Shown here piece after piece: positions 47,796 to 55,718 of a stretch of DNA of 64,000 nt. Positions within the stretch are counted from its first letter, which is position 1. Each line of letters begins with the position of its first letter. The position numbers and the translations under genes are program-made. The stretch comes from Mycobacterium sp. OAS707 (lineage in GTDB: Bacteria; Actinomycetota; Actinomycetes; Mycobacteriales; Mycobacteriaceae): contig NZ_JADBDS010000002.1 of NCBI RefSeq assembly GCF_014873705.1, positions 1,116,001 through 1,180,000 of the forward strand, in the 5' to 3' direction. The notes beneath the pieces are model-generated. The model worked only from the letters and a program-made list of their open reading frames with translations, did no database searches and was not told the DNA's origin.

Positions 47796-48377
47796 GTGTC
47801 GGATGAATTCTCGCTGAAGCTGCTGGGTCAATTCGCCGTTCTTCGGGGTGATCAACCTGTCGACCTGCCTCCGGCATGTCAGCGACTGATCGCGCTCGTC
47901 GCGCTCAAGCGCAGGCCTGTGCACCGGCTTTGGGTCTGCGCGATGCTCTGGCCGCACGCCCAGACCCGACGCGCCATCGCCAGCCTGCGCTCCACCATGT
48001 GGCGGCTGCGGCCCGCGGGCGCCGACCCGCTGCTCGAGGTCGACCCGCAGTATCTCGCGCTGGCCCCCGGGGTTTCGGTGGACTTCTACGACGCGGTCGA
48101 CCAGATCGGGCAGTTGCTCGACCACGACGAGCCCGTCGACCCGCAATTCGTCTCAGGACTGCTCGCGCTGCTTCGCGCGGGAGAATTGCTCGACGGCTGG
48201 TCCGAACCGTGGGCCACGGCCGAGCGCCAGCGCTACCGCGCGATGCGCAAGGAAGCCCGCGACACGTTGGGCCGCGGCTCCGAAAAACAGGTATCCACCT
48301 ACGCGTGCGGGTCCATGCGTTCGCTTCATACGCTTCATAGCGTCAGGAAGACAAGGGACGACTCGAGAGAACCATGA
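47796..48377 (+). CDS. Compact SARP-like transcriptional regulator
   Basis: 193 residues from GTG 47796. Residues 5-75 match the winged-helix DNA-binding domain of SARP/AfsR regulators: LKLLGQFAVLRGDQPVDLPP start, a central LIALVALKRRPV helix, and ASLRSTMWRLRPAG as recognition helix. Residues 90-165 look like the start of a bacterial transcriptional activator domain (VDFYDAVDQIGQLL; GWSEPWATAERQRYRAMR), but the domain is cut short. The last 30 residues are low-complexity and are encoded by repeat copy 2 and GCTTCATA repeats. The stop overlaps the next start as ATGA. Confidence 0.75.
   Translation: MSDEFSLKLLGQFAVLRGDQPVDLPPACQRLIALVALKRRPVHRLWVCAMLWPHAQTRRAIASLRSTMWRLRPAGADPLLEVDPQYLALAPGVSVDFYDAVDQIGQLLDHDEPVDPQFVSGLLALLRAGELLDGWSEPWATAERQRYRAMRKEARDTLGRGSEKQVSTYACGSMRSLHTLHSVRKTRDDSREP
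48283..48308 (+). repeat. 26-bp element, copy 2 (inside the SARP-like gene end)
   Basis: Same AAAAACAGGTA...CTACGC...TGC layout as copy 1, 544 bp downstream. It is followed by two tandem GCTTCATA units (48323-48330 and 48332-48339), 9 bp apart, leading to the small ORF at 48374. Confidence 0.6.
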
Positions 48378-48490
48378 ACGCGCTACTGCTGATCTGCATC
48401 TCCGTCGGCACACCGCTTGCCGCACTGGGACTGTACGACCTGCAGACGCGTCTGGAGCAGTGGGACTACCAGCGTCACGCTGAAGACTGA
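48374..48490 (+). CDS. 38-residue small membrane peptide
   Basis: ATG 48374 overlaps the stop of the SARP-like gene (ATGA). The first half, LLLICISVGTPLAALGLYDL, is one hydrophobic helix; the second half, QTRLEQWDYQRHAED, is charged and aromatic. Similar short peptides with a WDY-RHAED ending occur in other mycobacteria to my recollection. A single-span membrane peptide of unknown role; its coupling to a regulator is notable. Confidence 0.65.
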   Translation: MNALLLICISVGTPLAALGLYDLQTRLEQWDYQRHAED

Positions 48491-48516
48491 TCGTCGACGC
48501 ACGCCGCGCGGGGGCC

Positions 48517-48522
48517 TACGTT
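48517..48522 (+). promoter_or_regulatory. -10 box for leaderless PPOX gene
   Basis: TACGTT followed by 7 bases and GTG 48530. Confidence 0.55.
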
Positions 48523-48529
48523 TGGTGGC

Positions 48530-48952
48530 GTGGAACAACTTTCCGATGATGTCGTCGCATTCCTGTCCGAAGGCACCCGCACTGGGCTACTCGGATATCT
48601 CGCGTCCGATGGCCGTCCCCTTGTCGCGCCCGTTTGGTTTGTGGTCGACAACGGCGAACTCGCCTTCAACACAGGCAAGGACACCGCGAAAGGCCGTGCC
48701 CTGGCCCGCGATCCGCGGGTGGTGATGTGCGTCGACGATTCGCGACCGCCGTACTCGTTCGTCCAGGTTCAGGGTGTCGCCACGGTCGGCGAGGACCCCG
48801 GCGACGTTCTCGACATCGCGACGCGAACCGGCGGCCGTTACATGGGCGCCGAGCGGGCCGAGGAGTACGGCCGAAGAAACGCCGTCCCCGGTGAACTCGT
48901 GGTGCGCATCAAGCCGACCAAAGTGCTCAAGGCGTTCAACGTGGCAGAGTGA
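48530..48952 (+). CDS. PPOX-class F420/FMN-dependent oxidoreductase
   Basis: 140 residues. Split-barrel flavin-fold features: GLLGYLASDGRPLVAPVWFV and FNTGKDTAKGRALARDPRVV, typical of mycobacterial F420-dependent PPOX-class enzymes (TIGR03618-like). Small cytosolic reductase, physiological substrate unknown. The IspD gene starts 4 bp after its stop. Confidence 0.85.
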   Translation: MEQLSDDVVAFLSEGTRTGLLGYLASDGRPLVAPVWFVVDNGELAFNTGKDTAKGRALARDPRVVMCVDDSRPPYSFVQVQGVATVGEDPGDVLDIATRTGGRYMGAERAEEYGRRNAVPGELVVRIKPTKVLKAFNVAE

Positions 48953-48956
48953 TCGC

Positions 48957-49673
48957 GTGAGCGCGTCGCCGGGGTCCTGCGCTGTCGGGGTGGTGCTGGC
49001 TGCCGGTCTCGGCACCCGCGTCGGCGCCGACGGTAACAAGGCATACCTGCCGCTGGCGGGCCGCAGCATGGTGACCTGGTCGCTCTCGTCCGTCACGCAG
49101 GTCCCAGAGATCGCGCGCACGGTGCTCGTGTACCGCAGGGGTGAGCTCGACCTGGCCCGCGACACGGTGGCAGCAGAACTGCCCGGTGCCGCGGTGGAAC
49201 TCGTCGAGGGCGGCGACACCAGACACGCCTCCGAGTTCAACGTGCTGCGCTATCTCGCCGACGACATCGACTCGGGCGTGGTCGACGTGGTGCTGATTCA
49301 CGACGCGGCGCGACCGCTGGCCAGCCGCGACATATTCCTGACTGCGCTATCGCTTGCCCGCGAGTTCGGCGGGGCGATACCGGCATTGCCCATCCCCGAT
49401 TTGGTGCGGCATGGGCCGGCCGGTGTCGAGTCCACCGGCGGCGGATCGGTGCGCGTGCAGACGCCGCAGGCGTTTCGGGCGCAACCACTGCTGCGTGCCT
49501 ATCGGGCCGCCACCGCCGAGAGATTCGAGGGCACCGACACGTCGTCGTGCATCGAGAAGTTCACCGAGGAAAAGGTGCGCACCTTCCCCGGCGTCGCGGG
49601 CAACCTGAAGGTGACCTACGCGCAGGACGTGGCGGTAGCGGCCCGGCTGCTCAGTCGGTCCGACTCGCGATGA
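48957..49673 (+). CDS. IspD-like cytidylyltransferase
   Basis: 238 residues from GTG 48957. The nucleotide-binding signature VVLAAGLGTRVGADGNKAYL, LIHDAARPL, and VQTPQAF are intact, so a nucleotidyltransferase of the 2-C-methyl-D-erythritol 4-phosphate cytidylyltransferase family. The housekeeping ispD of mycobacteria normally sits next to ispF, which is absent here, so this may be a second copy with another polyol-phosphate substrate. It overlaps the next, convergent IspD-like gene by 23 bp. Confidence 0.82.
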   Translation: MSASPGSCAVGVVLAAGLGTRVGADGNKAYLPLAGRSMVTWSLSSVTQVPEIARTVLVYRRGELDLARDTVAAELPGAAVELVEGGDTRHASEFNVLRYLADDIDSGVVDVVLIHDAARPLASRDIFLTALSLAREFGGAIPALPIPDLVRHGPAGVESTGGGSVRVQTPQAFRAQPLLRAYRAATAERFEGTDTSSCIEKFTEEKVRTFPGVAGNLKVTYAQDVAVAARLLSRSDSR

Positions 49674-50310
49674 TCGCCTCGACATAGTCGGTGTCCCTTG
49701 GCAATTCGATGGCGAATCCGTTCGCGTCGCCCTCGACCAGGGTGATCGGCATGCCTGCGCGCAGTACCTCGTCGAGCTCGTCGAAGTCCTCCGAGATGCG
49801 CCCAGCGAGCAGCCGAGACAGTTCATCGACGGCGAATCCGCGCGGGTACTGCACGGTCTGCAGCGTCGAGCGGTCAAGGGTGCCGGTCACGAAGCCGTTC
49901 GCATCGACAGACTTCACGCTGTCGGTTACCGCGAGCGCAGGCATCACGATGGTGCTGCCCGCGAGCAGGCCGGCAACCACCCTGTCGCGCAGGGATTCCG
50001 GCGCCAGGGGTCGACGGACATCGTGAATCAGGACGTGACGCGCCGAGTCGTGAAAGCGCTGCAGGCCAGCGGCCAGGCATTGCGCCCTCGAATCCGGCTC
50101 TTCGACCGCGACCACATCAATGGCCGATAAGCCATGCGCCGCAAGGGTTTCGCGGACCCGATCGGCAAGTGCCGCAGTGGTGGCGACCACGGCAGCGCTG
50201 GGCATCGCTCGCGCAAGCCACACCAGGGCAGGCTCACCTGCCAAGGGGGCGTACGCGTTGTCCGCAAGCGCCGAGGGTAGCGGCAAGACCGCCGCGGGCT
50301 CCTCGGCCAT
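49651..50310 (-). CDS. IspD-like protein with degenerate nucleotide loop
   Basis: 219 residues from ATG 50310. It shares the fold with its convergent neighbour: LIHDVRRPLAPESL, then TLQTVQYPRGFAVDEL in place of VQTPQAF, and an ending like IspD. But the N-terminal CTP loop AAGxGxRxG is replaced by AAVLPLPSALADNAYAPLAG, without the glycines and arginine. Probably a non-catalytic or altered nucleotidyltransferase. Its start overlaps the patatin stop (TGATG), so the two are one operon. Confidence 0.75.
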   Translation of the reverse strand: MAEEPAAVLPLPSALADNAYAPLAGEPALVWLARAMPSAAVVATTAALADRVRETLAAHGLSAIDVVAVEEPDSRAQCLAAGLQRFHDSARHVLIHDVRRPLAPESLRDRVVAGLLAGSTIVMPALAVTDSVKSVDANGFVTGTLDRSTLQTVQYPRGFAVDELSRLLAGRISEDFDELDEVLRAGMPITLVEGDANGFAIELPRDTDYVEAIIASRTD

Positions 50311-51305
50311 CAGCGGAAGCGCTCGAGGTAGGCGTCCCAGTCCCAGGTGGCGAGGAATTCCTCTGTGCCTGCATAGCCTTTCGCGTACAGCGCCTCGATC
50401 TCGTTGTCGGAGATGTCGAAATCGAGGAAGCCGATGTCGGTCGAGTCCACTCGGATGGTCCTGGCGCTCACCCACGGCTCGTTGAGGTAGGCCTGATCGC
50501 GGCCGACGAGCGCGGTGGTGATCACGCCTTCCAGCAGATGCGGCGCGCCGAGCATCCGCAGCGGCGCGAGGGCCGGAATCACCTTGTCGTTGCCCTCGGG
50601 AAGGTTCGGCAACACCGTGACGCCGAAGCTGGGCCAGCGGGGTTTGTGTCCATCGAAGCGGTCAAGCGAATCGATCGGAAAATTCGAAAGGATGCCACCG
50701 TCGACCAACGTGGACGTCAGCCCGCTCGACGACGTCAACGAGACCGGCCGGAAGAAGAACGGGATCGCCATCGACGCACGCACCGCATCGGCGACGGACT
50801 GTTCGTCGGGATCCAGGCCGTAGACCCGGCGGTAGTCCCAAGGCAGCCGCACCAACTGCCCCGTGGTCACATCGGCGACCGTCACGACCAGTTTGTAGCG
50901 CCGCTCCGGCGGCAAGTCGTCATCGTCGATCGCCAGGTCGCCGAACGTGCCAACGCCGAGATTCGCAAGCTGGCTGCGGACCCAGTCGTGTGCGTAGTCG
51001 CCGCGGTAGATACCTGTCCCCCGCAACACGGCCAGCGAGGGGCCGAGTAGCGGAAGGCGTTCGACGGGACCGGGGTCGGTGAATTTGTGGTAATCCAGCT
51101 GCAGCGCAAGCTCTTTGACTTCTTCGCCGCTGAGTTGGTTACTCATCGATGCGGCTGCGACGATCGCGCCGACGATCGACCCGGCAGAGGTTCCCGACAC
51201 GCGTTGAGCGCGGTACCCGGCGTCCATCAACGCAACGACGGCCCCAACCAAACCGATGCCTTTGACACCGCCGCCCGACAACACCAGGTCCGCAGGCTTC
51301 GCCAC
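50310..51305 (-). CDS. Patatin-like phospholipase
   Basis: 331 residues. Complete patatin catalytic elements: LVLSGGGVKGIGLVG oxyanion loop, nucleophile Ser in VSGTSAGSIVG, and Asp in LVDGGILSNFP forming the Ser-Asp dyad. No signal peptide. A lipid acyl hydrolase, likely cytosolic or membrane-associated. The leaderless start at GTG 51305 is marked by a -10 box whose first three bases are the stop codon of the upstream Mce-associated gene. Confidence 0.88.
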   Translation of the reverse strand: MAKPADLVLSGGGVKGIGLVGAVVALMDAGYRAQRVSGTSAGSIVGAIVAAASMSNQLSGEEVKELALQLDYHKFTDPGPVERLPLLGPSLAVLRGTGIYRGDYAHDWVRSQLANLGVGTFGDLAIDDDDLPPERRYKLVVTVADVTTGQLVRLPWDYRRVYGLDPDEQSVADAVRASMAIPFFFRPVSLTSSSGLTSTLVDGGILSNFPIDSLDRFDGHKPRWPSFGVTVLPNLPEGNDKVIPALAPLRMLGAPHLLEGVITTALVGRDQAYLNEPWVSARTIRVDSTDIGFLDFDISDNEIEALYAKGYAGTEEFLATWDWDAYLERFR

Positions 51306-51312
51306 GGCGCCG

Positions 51313-51318
51313 ACGCTA
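51313..51318 (-). promoter_or_regulatory. -10 box for leaderless patatin gene
   Basis: TAGCGT on the minus strand, 7 bases before GTG 51305. Its TAG is also the stop codon of the gene upstream. Confidence 0.5.
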
Positions 51319-52014
51319 CACGGGATCGAATGCCGAAATGAGCCAGGTGCCGTTGATCTTCTTCATGCTCACCTTGACCGCGCTCGCGGCGAAGGCACCA
51401 TCAGGATTCTCCTTGCTGGTGGTGTTCTGGTTGATGAACACCAGCACCATGGCGGAATCCGGATGCAGCTCGGACACCGCGGCGCGGACGACGGCGGCGC
51501 TGGTCTTAACTGCCTTCTGCTTGGCCGCGGGCGTGACGATCTGCTGGGTGAAATTCGTGTAGTACGACAGGAAGTCACCGGTCAGATGCGACTTCGCGTT
51601 CGCGAAGTCCTTGTCCAGGGTCTCGGGTGAGTACGACAACATCGCGACCGTGCCGGTTTTCGCCGCATCGAGCACGACGTTGGCCGCGGCCTCGTCGGTT
51701 TTCTGGTCGGTGCGGTACTGGCCGAAGTACAGCCAGGCCGTGACGCCCGCCGAGGCGAGGAGCGCGACCGTCAACACGATCGCCCCGATCCATCCGGCCA
51801 CGGCGAGCCCCGATCGCCGCCGCTTGCCATCGGTTTCGTCTGCCGCGCCACCGGTTTCGTCTGCCGCGTCGTCAGTTTCGGTTGTCGCGTCGTCGGTTTC
51901 GGTTGTCGCGTCGTCGGTTTCGCCGGACTGGTCTGCGGCTTCATCGACGCCGGTGAGGAGTTCTGTTCCTGCCTGGTCGGCGTCTTTCAGGTCGGAGTTG
52001 TCCTTCGCGGTCAC
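51316..52014 (-). CDS. Orphan Mce-associated membrane protein
   Basis: 232 residues; ATG 52014 overlaps the upstream stop (ATGA). Acidic N-terminal tail made of repeats (see 51830-51925), one transmembrane helix ([21 protein letters not shown]) after the basic KRRRSG, then an extracytoplasmic NTF2-like domain ([20 protein letters not shown]) typical of Mce-associated proteins. These proteins stabilise or assist Mce lipid importers. No mce operon is nearby, so it is of the orphan type, like Rv1362c/Rv1363c. Confidence 0.85.
   Translation of the reverse strand: MTAKDNSDLKDADQAGTELLTGVDEAADQSGETDDATTETDDATTETDDAADETGGAADETDGKRRRSGLAVAGWIGAIVLTVALLASAGVTAWLYFGQYRTDQKTDEAAANVVLDAAKTGTVAMLSYSPETLDKDFANAKSHLTGDFLSYYTNFTQQIVTPAAKQKAVKTSAAVVRAAVSELHPDSAMVLVFINQNTTSKENPDGAFAASAVKVSMKKINGTWLISAFDPV
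51830..51925 (-). repeat. In-frame 21-bp tandem repeats in the Mce-associated gene
   Basis: Units encoding DDATTET and the variants DDAADET and GGAADET repeat four to five times. The DNA unit is 21 bp and the middle copies are nearly identical. Such repeats can change copy number between strains without breaking the frame. Confidence 0.7.
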
Positions 52015-52895
52015 GGTACGAACTCCACCTTCTCCATCTTGATCTGGCCGCCCTCACGCTTGAGGTTGACGGACAGCCGCCACGACCGGGGCTCCTGCTT
52101 GGCACCCGCGGAATTGGTGACTCGCGACGACGCCGACACCAGCACCACTGCCGTGTCGTCGGTCATCGACTCCACGCCCGTGGCGTTGACGGTGACCTCG
52201 GTGATCACCTTCGAGTCCTGCGCGACCTTGACGAAGTCGTCGGCCTGGCTCTTGAAATCGTCCTTGAACTGGCCGGTCGAGTTGTCGATGATGCGCTGCA
52301 CGTCCTCCTTGGCCTTGTTGAAGTCCAGCGACATCAATGTCACTACGCTCTGCCTCGCCGCAGCGCTGTACTCCGCACGGCGCTGATCGTCGGCCACCTG
52401 ATGACTGTGGTGGTTGAACATCAGCACGCTGATGAAGATCAGCACCGCCGTGCAGGCAACTGCAATGACAGCGGCGAAGACGGCAGCCAGAATCTTGAGG
52501 ACCCGGCGGCTCCCGCCGGGTTGCTCGCCGATCGGATCCGCGGACAACTCCTCGGCGGCATCCGCTGTGTCCGGGCCGGTTTCCGAGGTCTCGTCGGCCT
52601 CAATCAGGTCGACGGGTTCGGCCGGTGCGCCGGCGGTCTCGGTCTCTGCATCGGCGTCTGCATCGGCGGCGTCTGCATCGGCGGTCGCGGCCTCGGCAGC
52701 CTGCCTGCGCAACCGGATCGCGCGAGCTTTTGCCCGGGCAGCGGCGGCTACCGCTTCCGCCTCAGCGGCCTCTGCCTCGGCCTCCTCGGCGAGAGCCAAT
52801 GCTTGGGCGGCGTCGGCCGGCCGATCAGGTTCCTGCTTCGGCTCGTCGACGCGGTCAGCGTCGATCACCGACGCGCGGCGCCTGAAAGACGGCAC
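52011..52895 (-). CDS. Orphan Mce-associated membrane protein, partner
   Basis: 294 residues from GTG 52895, with a perfect AGGAGG 5 bases upstream. Long Ala/Glu/Asp-rich N-terminal region (residues 25-120) with a helical [20 protein letters not shown] stretch and [10 protein letters not shown] repeats, one transmembrane helix ([20 protein letters not shown]), then an NTF2-like extracytoplasmic domain. Paired with the next gene by a 4-bp overlap, as orphan Mce-associated genes usually are. Envelope lipid transport is the likely context. Confidence 0.85.
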   Translation of the reverse strand: MPSFRRRASVIDADRVDEPKQEPDRPADAAQALALAEEAEAEAAEAEAVAAAARAKARAIRLRRQAAEAATADADAADADADAETETAGAPAEPVDLIEADETSETGPDTADAAEELSADPIGEQPGGSRRVLKILAAVFAAVIAVACTAVLIFISVLMFNHHSHQVADDQRRAEYSAAARQSVVTLMSLDFNKAKEDVQRIIDNSTGQFKDDFKSQADDFVKVAQDSKVITEVTVNATGVESMTDDTAVVLVSASSRVTNSAGAKQEPRSWRLSVNLKREGGQIKMEKVEFVP

Positions 52896-53039
52896 TGCGA
52901 CCTCCTAGTTCTGCAAACTGCTCTGCTAATGAGAATGGCGTTATTCATTTTTGAGTATTGCCGCGACGATACCGCATCCGCAGCCGGGGTCAGACGATGC
53001 GTTTCCTGCGGAAATGCTATTTACGCGCTGTGCGAACGC

Positions 53040-54494
53040 TCAGCGCAATTTGTCTTTCATGACCTTGCCCGTGGCGTTCAACGGTAGCTCGTCGGTGAAC
53101 TCGACGAACCGAGGAACCTTAAATCCGGCCATCCGGTCGCGACTCCAAGCAATCAGCTCATCGCCACTGACGGTGGGTGTTGCATCCTTTGCGCCAGCCT
53201 TCAACACCACGAACGCCTTCCCCACCTGCCCCATCCGCTCGTCGGGGACTCCGATCACCGCCGCCTGGGCGACAGCGGGATGCTCGAGCAGAAAGCCTTC
53301 GATTTCGGCGGGGTATGCGTTGAAGCCGCCGACGATGAACATGTCCTTCTTCCGGCCGACGATCCGCAACCGGCCCGACTCGGTGAAGCTGCCGAGGTCG
53401 CCGGTGTGCAGCCAGCCGTCGACGTCGATGGCTTCCGCCGTGGCAACGGGGTCGTCCAGATAACCCTGCATGACGCCGTAGCCACGCACCAGCACCTCGC
53501 CGTCGTCGGCGATGCGGACCTCGACGTCCTCACAGGGCAGGCCTGCGGTCGCCGCAACGTCTTCGAACGAGTCGCCGGGTCGAGAGAGCGTGACGTTGCC
53601 CGCCTCGGTGAGGCCATAGCCCGTCATCAAGGTTTGGAACGGAAGTTCCTCGTGGATCCGGTGCACGAGTTCCACGGGGATGTCGGCCGCACCCGTTACG
53701 CCGGCCCGCAGCGTCGCGAGTCTGTCCTTGTCTTCGACTGCAAGCAGCGAGTGATACAGCGTCGGCGGACCGGGAAGCATCGTGATCCGTTCGGCCGCAA
53801 TCAGTTCCACGACGCGGTCGACCTCGAAGGCAGCGACCGGAAGCATCGTCGCGCCACGCAGGAACGACGCGATCAGGCCCGCCTTCAACCCGAAGGTGTG
53901 AAAGTAGGGGTTGATCATCAGGTAGCGGTCGCCCTCACGCAAGTCAGCGAGAGTGGCCCATTCCTCGTACATCCGAAGTGTCTGGACGTGATTCATCTTG
54001 GCGCCCTTGGGCTTGCCGGTCGTGCCCGACGTGAAGATGATGTCGGAGATATCGATGCCCGCGACGTCGCGGTGAAACGGTGTCCCGCTGGACAAGAAAT
54101 CGGACTTGAGGTCGATGACCGGCACGCCGGCGGGCGCGCTGTAGTCAAGGCCGAGGAACCCCTTGCAGACCAGCACCGCCTTTGCGCCGCTGCGGCCGAT
54201 GATGTCGGCCGCCTCGTCGGGCTTGAAGCGCGTATTGACCGGGACGAGCACGCCGCCGGCCGTCAGCAATCCGAAGGCCGCGATGATCCATTCCGCGCAG
54301 TTGGGCGCCCACAGGGCGACCCGGTCCCCTTTTTCGACACCGAGTTCGGCGAATGCGCCTGCCGCACAGCGGATCCTCGCGACCACTTCGGTGAACGTGA
54401 GCCGCAGCGGACCGTCGACGACCGCTTCCGCGTTACCGAACCGGTCCGCTGAGCTCAACACCATCTCGGGGATGGTTTCCCAACGCCGGGTCAC
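53040..54494 (-). CDS. Acyl-CoA ligase, FadD3-like
   Basis: 484 residues; GTG 54494 overlaps the amidohydrolase stop as GTGA. AMP-binding motifs: FTSGTTGKPKGAK, TGYGLTEAGN, DGWLHTGDLG, and the catalytic lysine in NATGKVMKDKL. The sequence recalls FadD3, which activates the ring-derived HIP acid in cholesterol breakdown, in SDILFTSGTTG-like and INPFFHNFG-like blocks (here SDIIFTSGTTG and INPYFHTFGLKAG). It would activate a carboxylic acid with ATP and CoA. Confidence 0.88.
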   Translation of the reverse strand: MTRRWETIPEMVLSSADRFGNAEAVVDGPLRLTFTEVVARIRCAAGAFAELGVEKGDRVALWAPNCAEWIIAAFGLLTAGGVLVPVNTRFKPDEAADIIGRSGAKAVLVCKGFLGLDYSAPAGVPVIDLKSDFLSSGTPFHRDVAGIDISDIIFTSGTTGKPKGAKMNHVQTLRMYEEWATLADLREGDRYLMINPYFHTFGLKAGLIASFLRGATMLPVAAFEVDRVVELIAAERITMLPGPPTLYHSLLAVEDKDRLATLRAGVTGAADIPVELVHRIHEELPFQTLMTGYGLTEAGNVTLSRPGDSFEDVAATAGLPCEDVEVRIADDGEVLVRGYGVMQGYLDDPVATAEAIDVDGWLHTGDLGSFTESGRLRIVGRKKDMFIVGGFNAYPAEIEGFLLEHPAVAQAAVIGVPDERMGQVGKAFVVLKAGAKDATPTVSGDELIAWSRDRMAGFKVPRFVEFTDELPLNATGKVMKDKLR

Positions 54495-55681
54495 GTCGTG
54501 ACGAGACGCCCCAGGTTGCCGCCCATGATCTTCGCCTGGTCCTCGAGGGACAGGTGCTCGAGCGCGGTCACGTAATGCGTCGGTTCGGCCAGACCCTCGG
54601 GATGCGGCCAGTCGGAGCCGTACAACACCTGGTCCACTCCGATCAGGTTGATGAGATCGTCGATGCCCTCTTCATAGAACGGGCTGACGTAGATGCGGTT
54701 CTTGATCTCCTCGATCGGGTTGCCGAGGAACGCCTCAGGCGCCTTCTTCCACACCTCGGCCATCGAGTCCAGCAGCGGGAACATCCACTTCGAACCCGCC
54801 TCCACGATGCCGACCTTCAGCTTCGGGTGCCGGAACAGCGCGCCGTGAATCACCCAGGAGGCCACCGCATCCTGGATCGGGCGCCACTCGTTGAGGATCG
54901 ACATGGCGTTGGTCTGGAACGGCAGCATCTCCTGCGCGGCGCCGTCCCACTCGGAGGTGTACCGCGAGTAACCGCTGTCAGACGAGTGCATGCCGACAAA
55001 GACGTCGTGGTGGACAACCCGCTCCCAGAACGGATCGAACTCGGGCAGCGCGAACGACCTCGGCCCGCGGAAACCGGGCACCGGCGCCGGGCGGATGAGG
55101 ATCGCGCGAGCGCCACGCTTGACGCACCACTCCAGTTCCTCGATCGCCTTCTCCACGATCGGCAGCGTGATCACCGGCGTGGTGAAGATGCGGTTCTGGT
55201 AGTTGAAGCCCCACACCTCGTCGAGCCACTGGTTGAGCGCGTGGATGAGGACGTGAATGGCGACCGGGTCGTCGGAGAGACGCTCCTCGATCAGGCTGGC
55301 GAGCGTCGGGAACATCAGCGAGCGGTCGATGCCAAGCTCGTTCATCTTCTCGAGTCGCGGCTCGGGCTCGAAGAACGCGGGAATGGCTCTCATCGGCTCA
55401 CCGAACAGCTCGCGCTTGCTCTTGCCGTCGGGGTTGCCGAACTTGAAGTACTCCTCCCACGCGCCCGGCTTGGCGACCACGGAGAAGGTGGGATTGGGGA
55501 TGTAGTTGCTGATCACTCCGCGCAGCGCGATCTTCGTGCGGCCGTTGACCTCGACGTACTGGACGACGTCCTTGTACTCCTTGGGCAGGTACTTGGTCAT
55601 CGCCTCTGGCGGCTCGTACAGGTGGTTGTCCGCGTCGAACAGCGGAAACGGTATGTCGACCCTATGCGACAGCTGGCCCAT
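54491..55681 (-). CDS. Amidohydrolase-2 (ACMSD-like) family protein
   Basis: 396 residues from ATG 55681 (AAGGAG upstream). TIM-barrel metal-binding features: LFDADNHLYEPPEA near the N-terminus, VIHGALFRHPKL, and the catalytic Asp in LYGSDWPHPEG. This subgroup, common in actinobacterial catabolic islands, does hydrolysis or decarboxylation of ring-cleavage-type acids or acyl-CoAs; the exact reaction is unknown. Operon with the ligase downstream. A GAGAAT/ATTCTC operator lies 23 bp upstream of the start. Confidence 0.85.
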   Translation of the reverse strand: MGQLSHRVDIPFPLFDADNHLYEPPEAMTKYLPKEYKDVVQYVEVNGRTKIALRGVISNYIPNPTFSVVAKPGAWEEYFKFGNPDGKSKRELFGEPMRAIPAFFEPEPRLEKMNELGIDRSLMFPTLASLIEERLSDDPVAIHVLIHALNQWLDEVWGFNYQNRIFTTPVITLPIVEKAIEELEWCVKRGARAILIRPAPVPGFRGPRSFALPEFDPFWERVVHHDVFVGMHSSDSGYSRYTSEWDGAAQEMLPFQTNAMSILNEWRPIQDAVASWVIHGALFRHPKLKVGIVEAGSKWMFPLLDSMAEVWKKAPEAFLGNPIEEIKNRIYVSPFYEEGIDDLINLIGVDQVLYGSDWPHPEGLAEPTHYVTALEHLSLEDQAKIMGGNLGRLVTT

Positions 55682-55703
55682 GGAAGACTCCTTATCTCGT
55701 CAC

Positions 55704-55718
55704 GAGAATCTTATTCTC
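55704..55718. promoter_or_regulatory. GAGAAT inverted repeat before the amidohydrolase gene
   Basis: GAGAAT and ATTCTC, perfect 6-bp arms with a 3-bp spacer (CTT), located between the amidohydrolase start and the end of the next ligase gene. Probably an operator. Confidence 0.5.
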
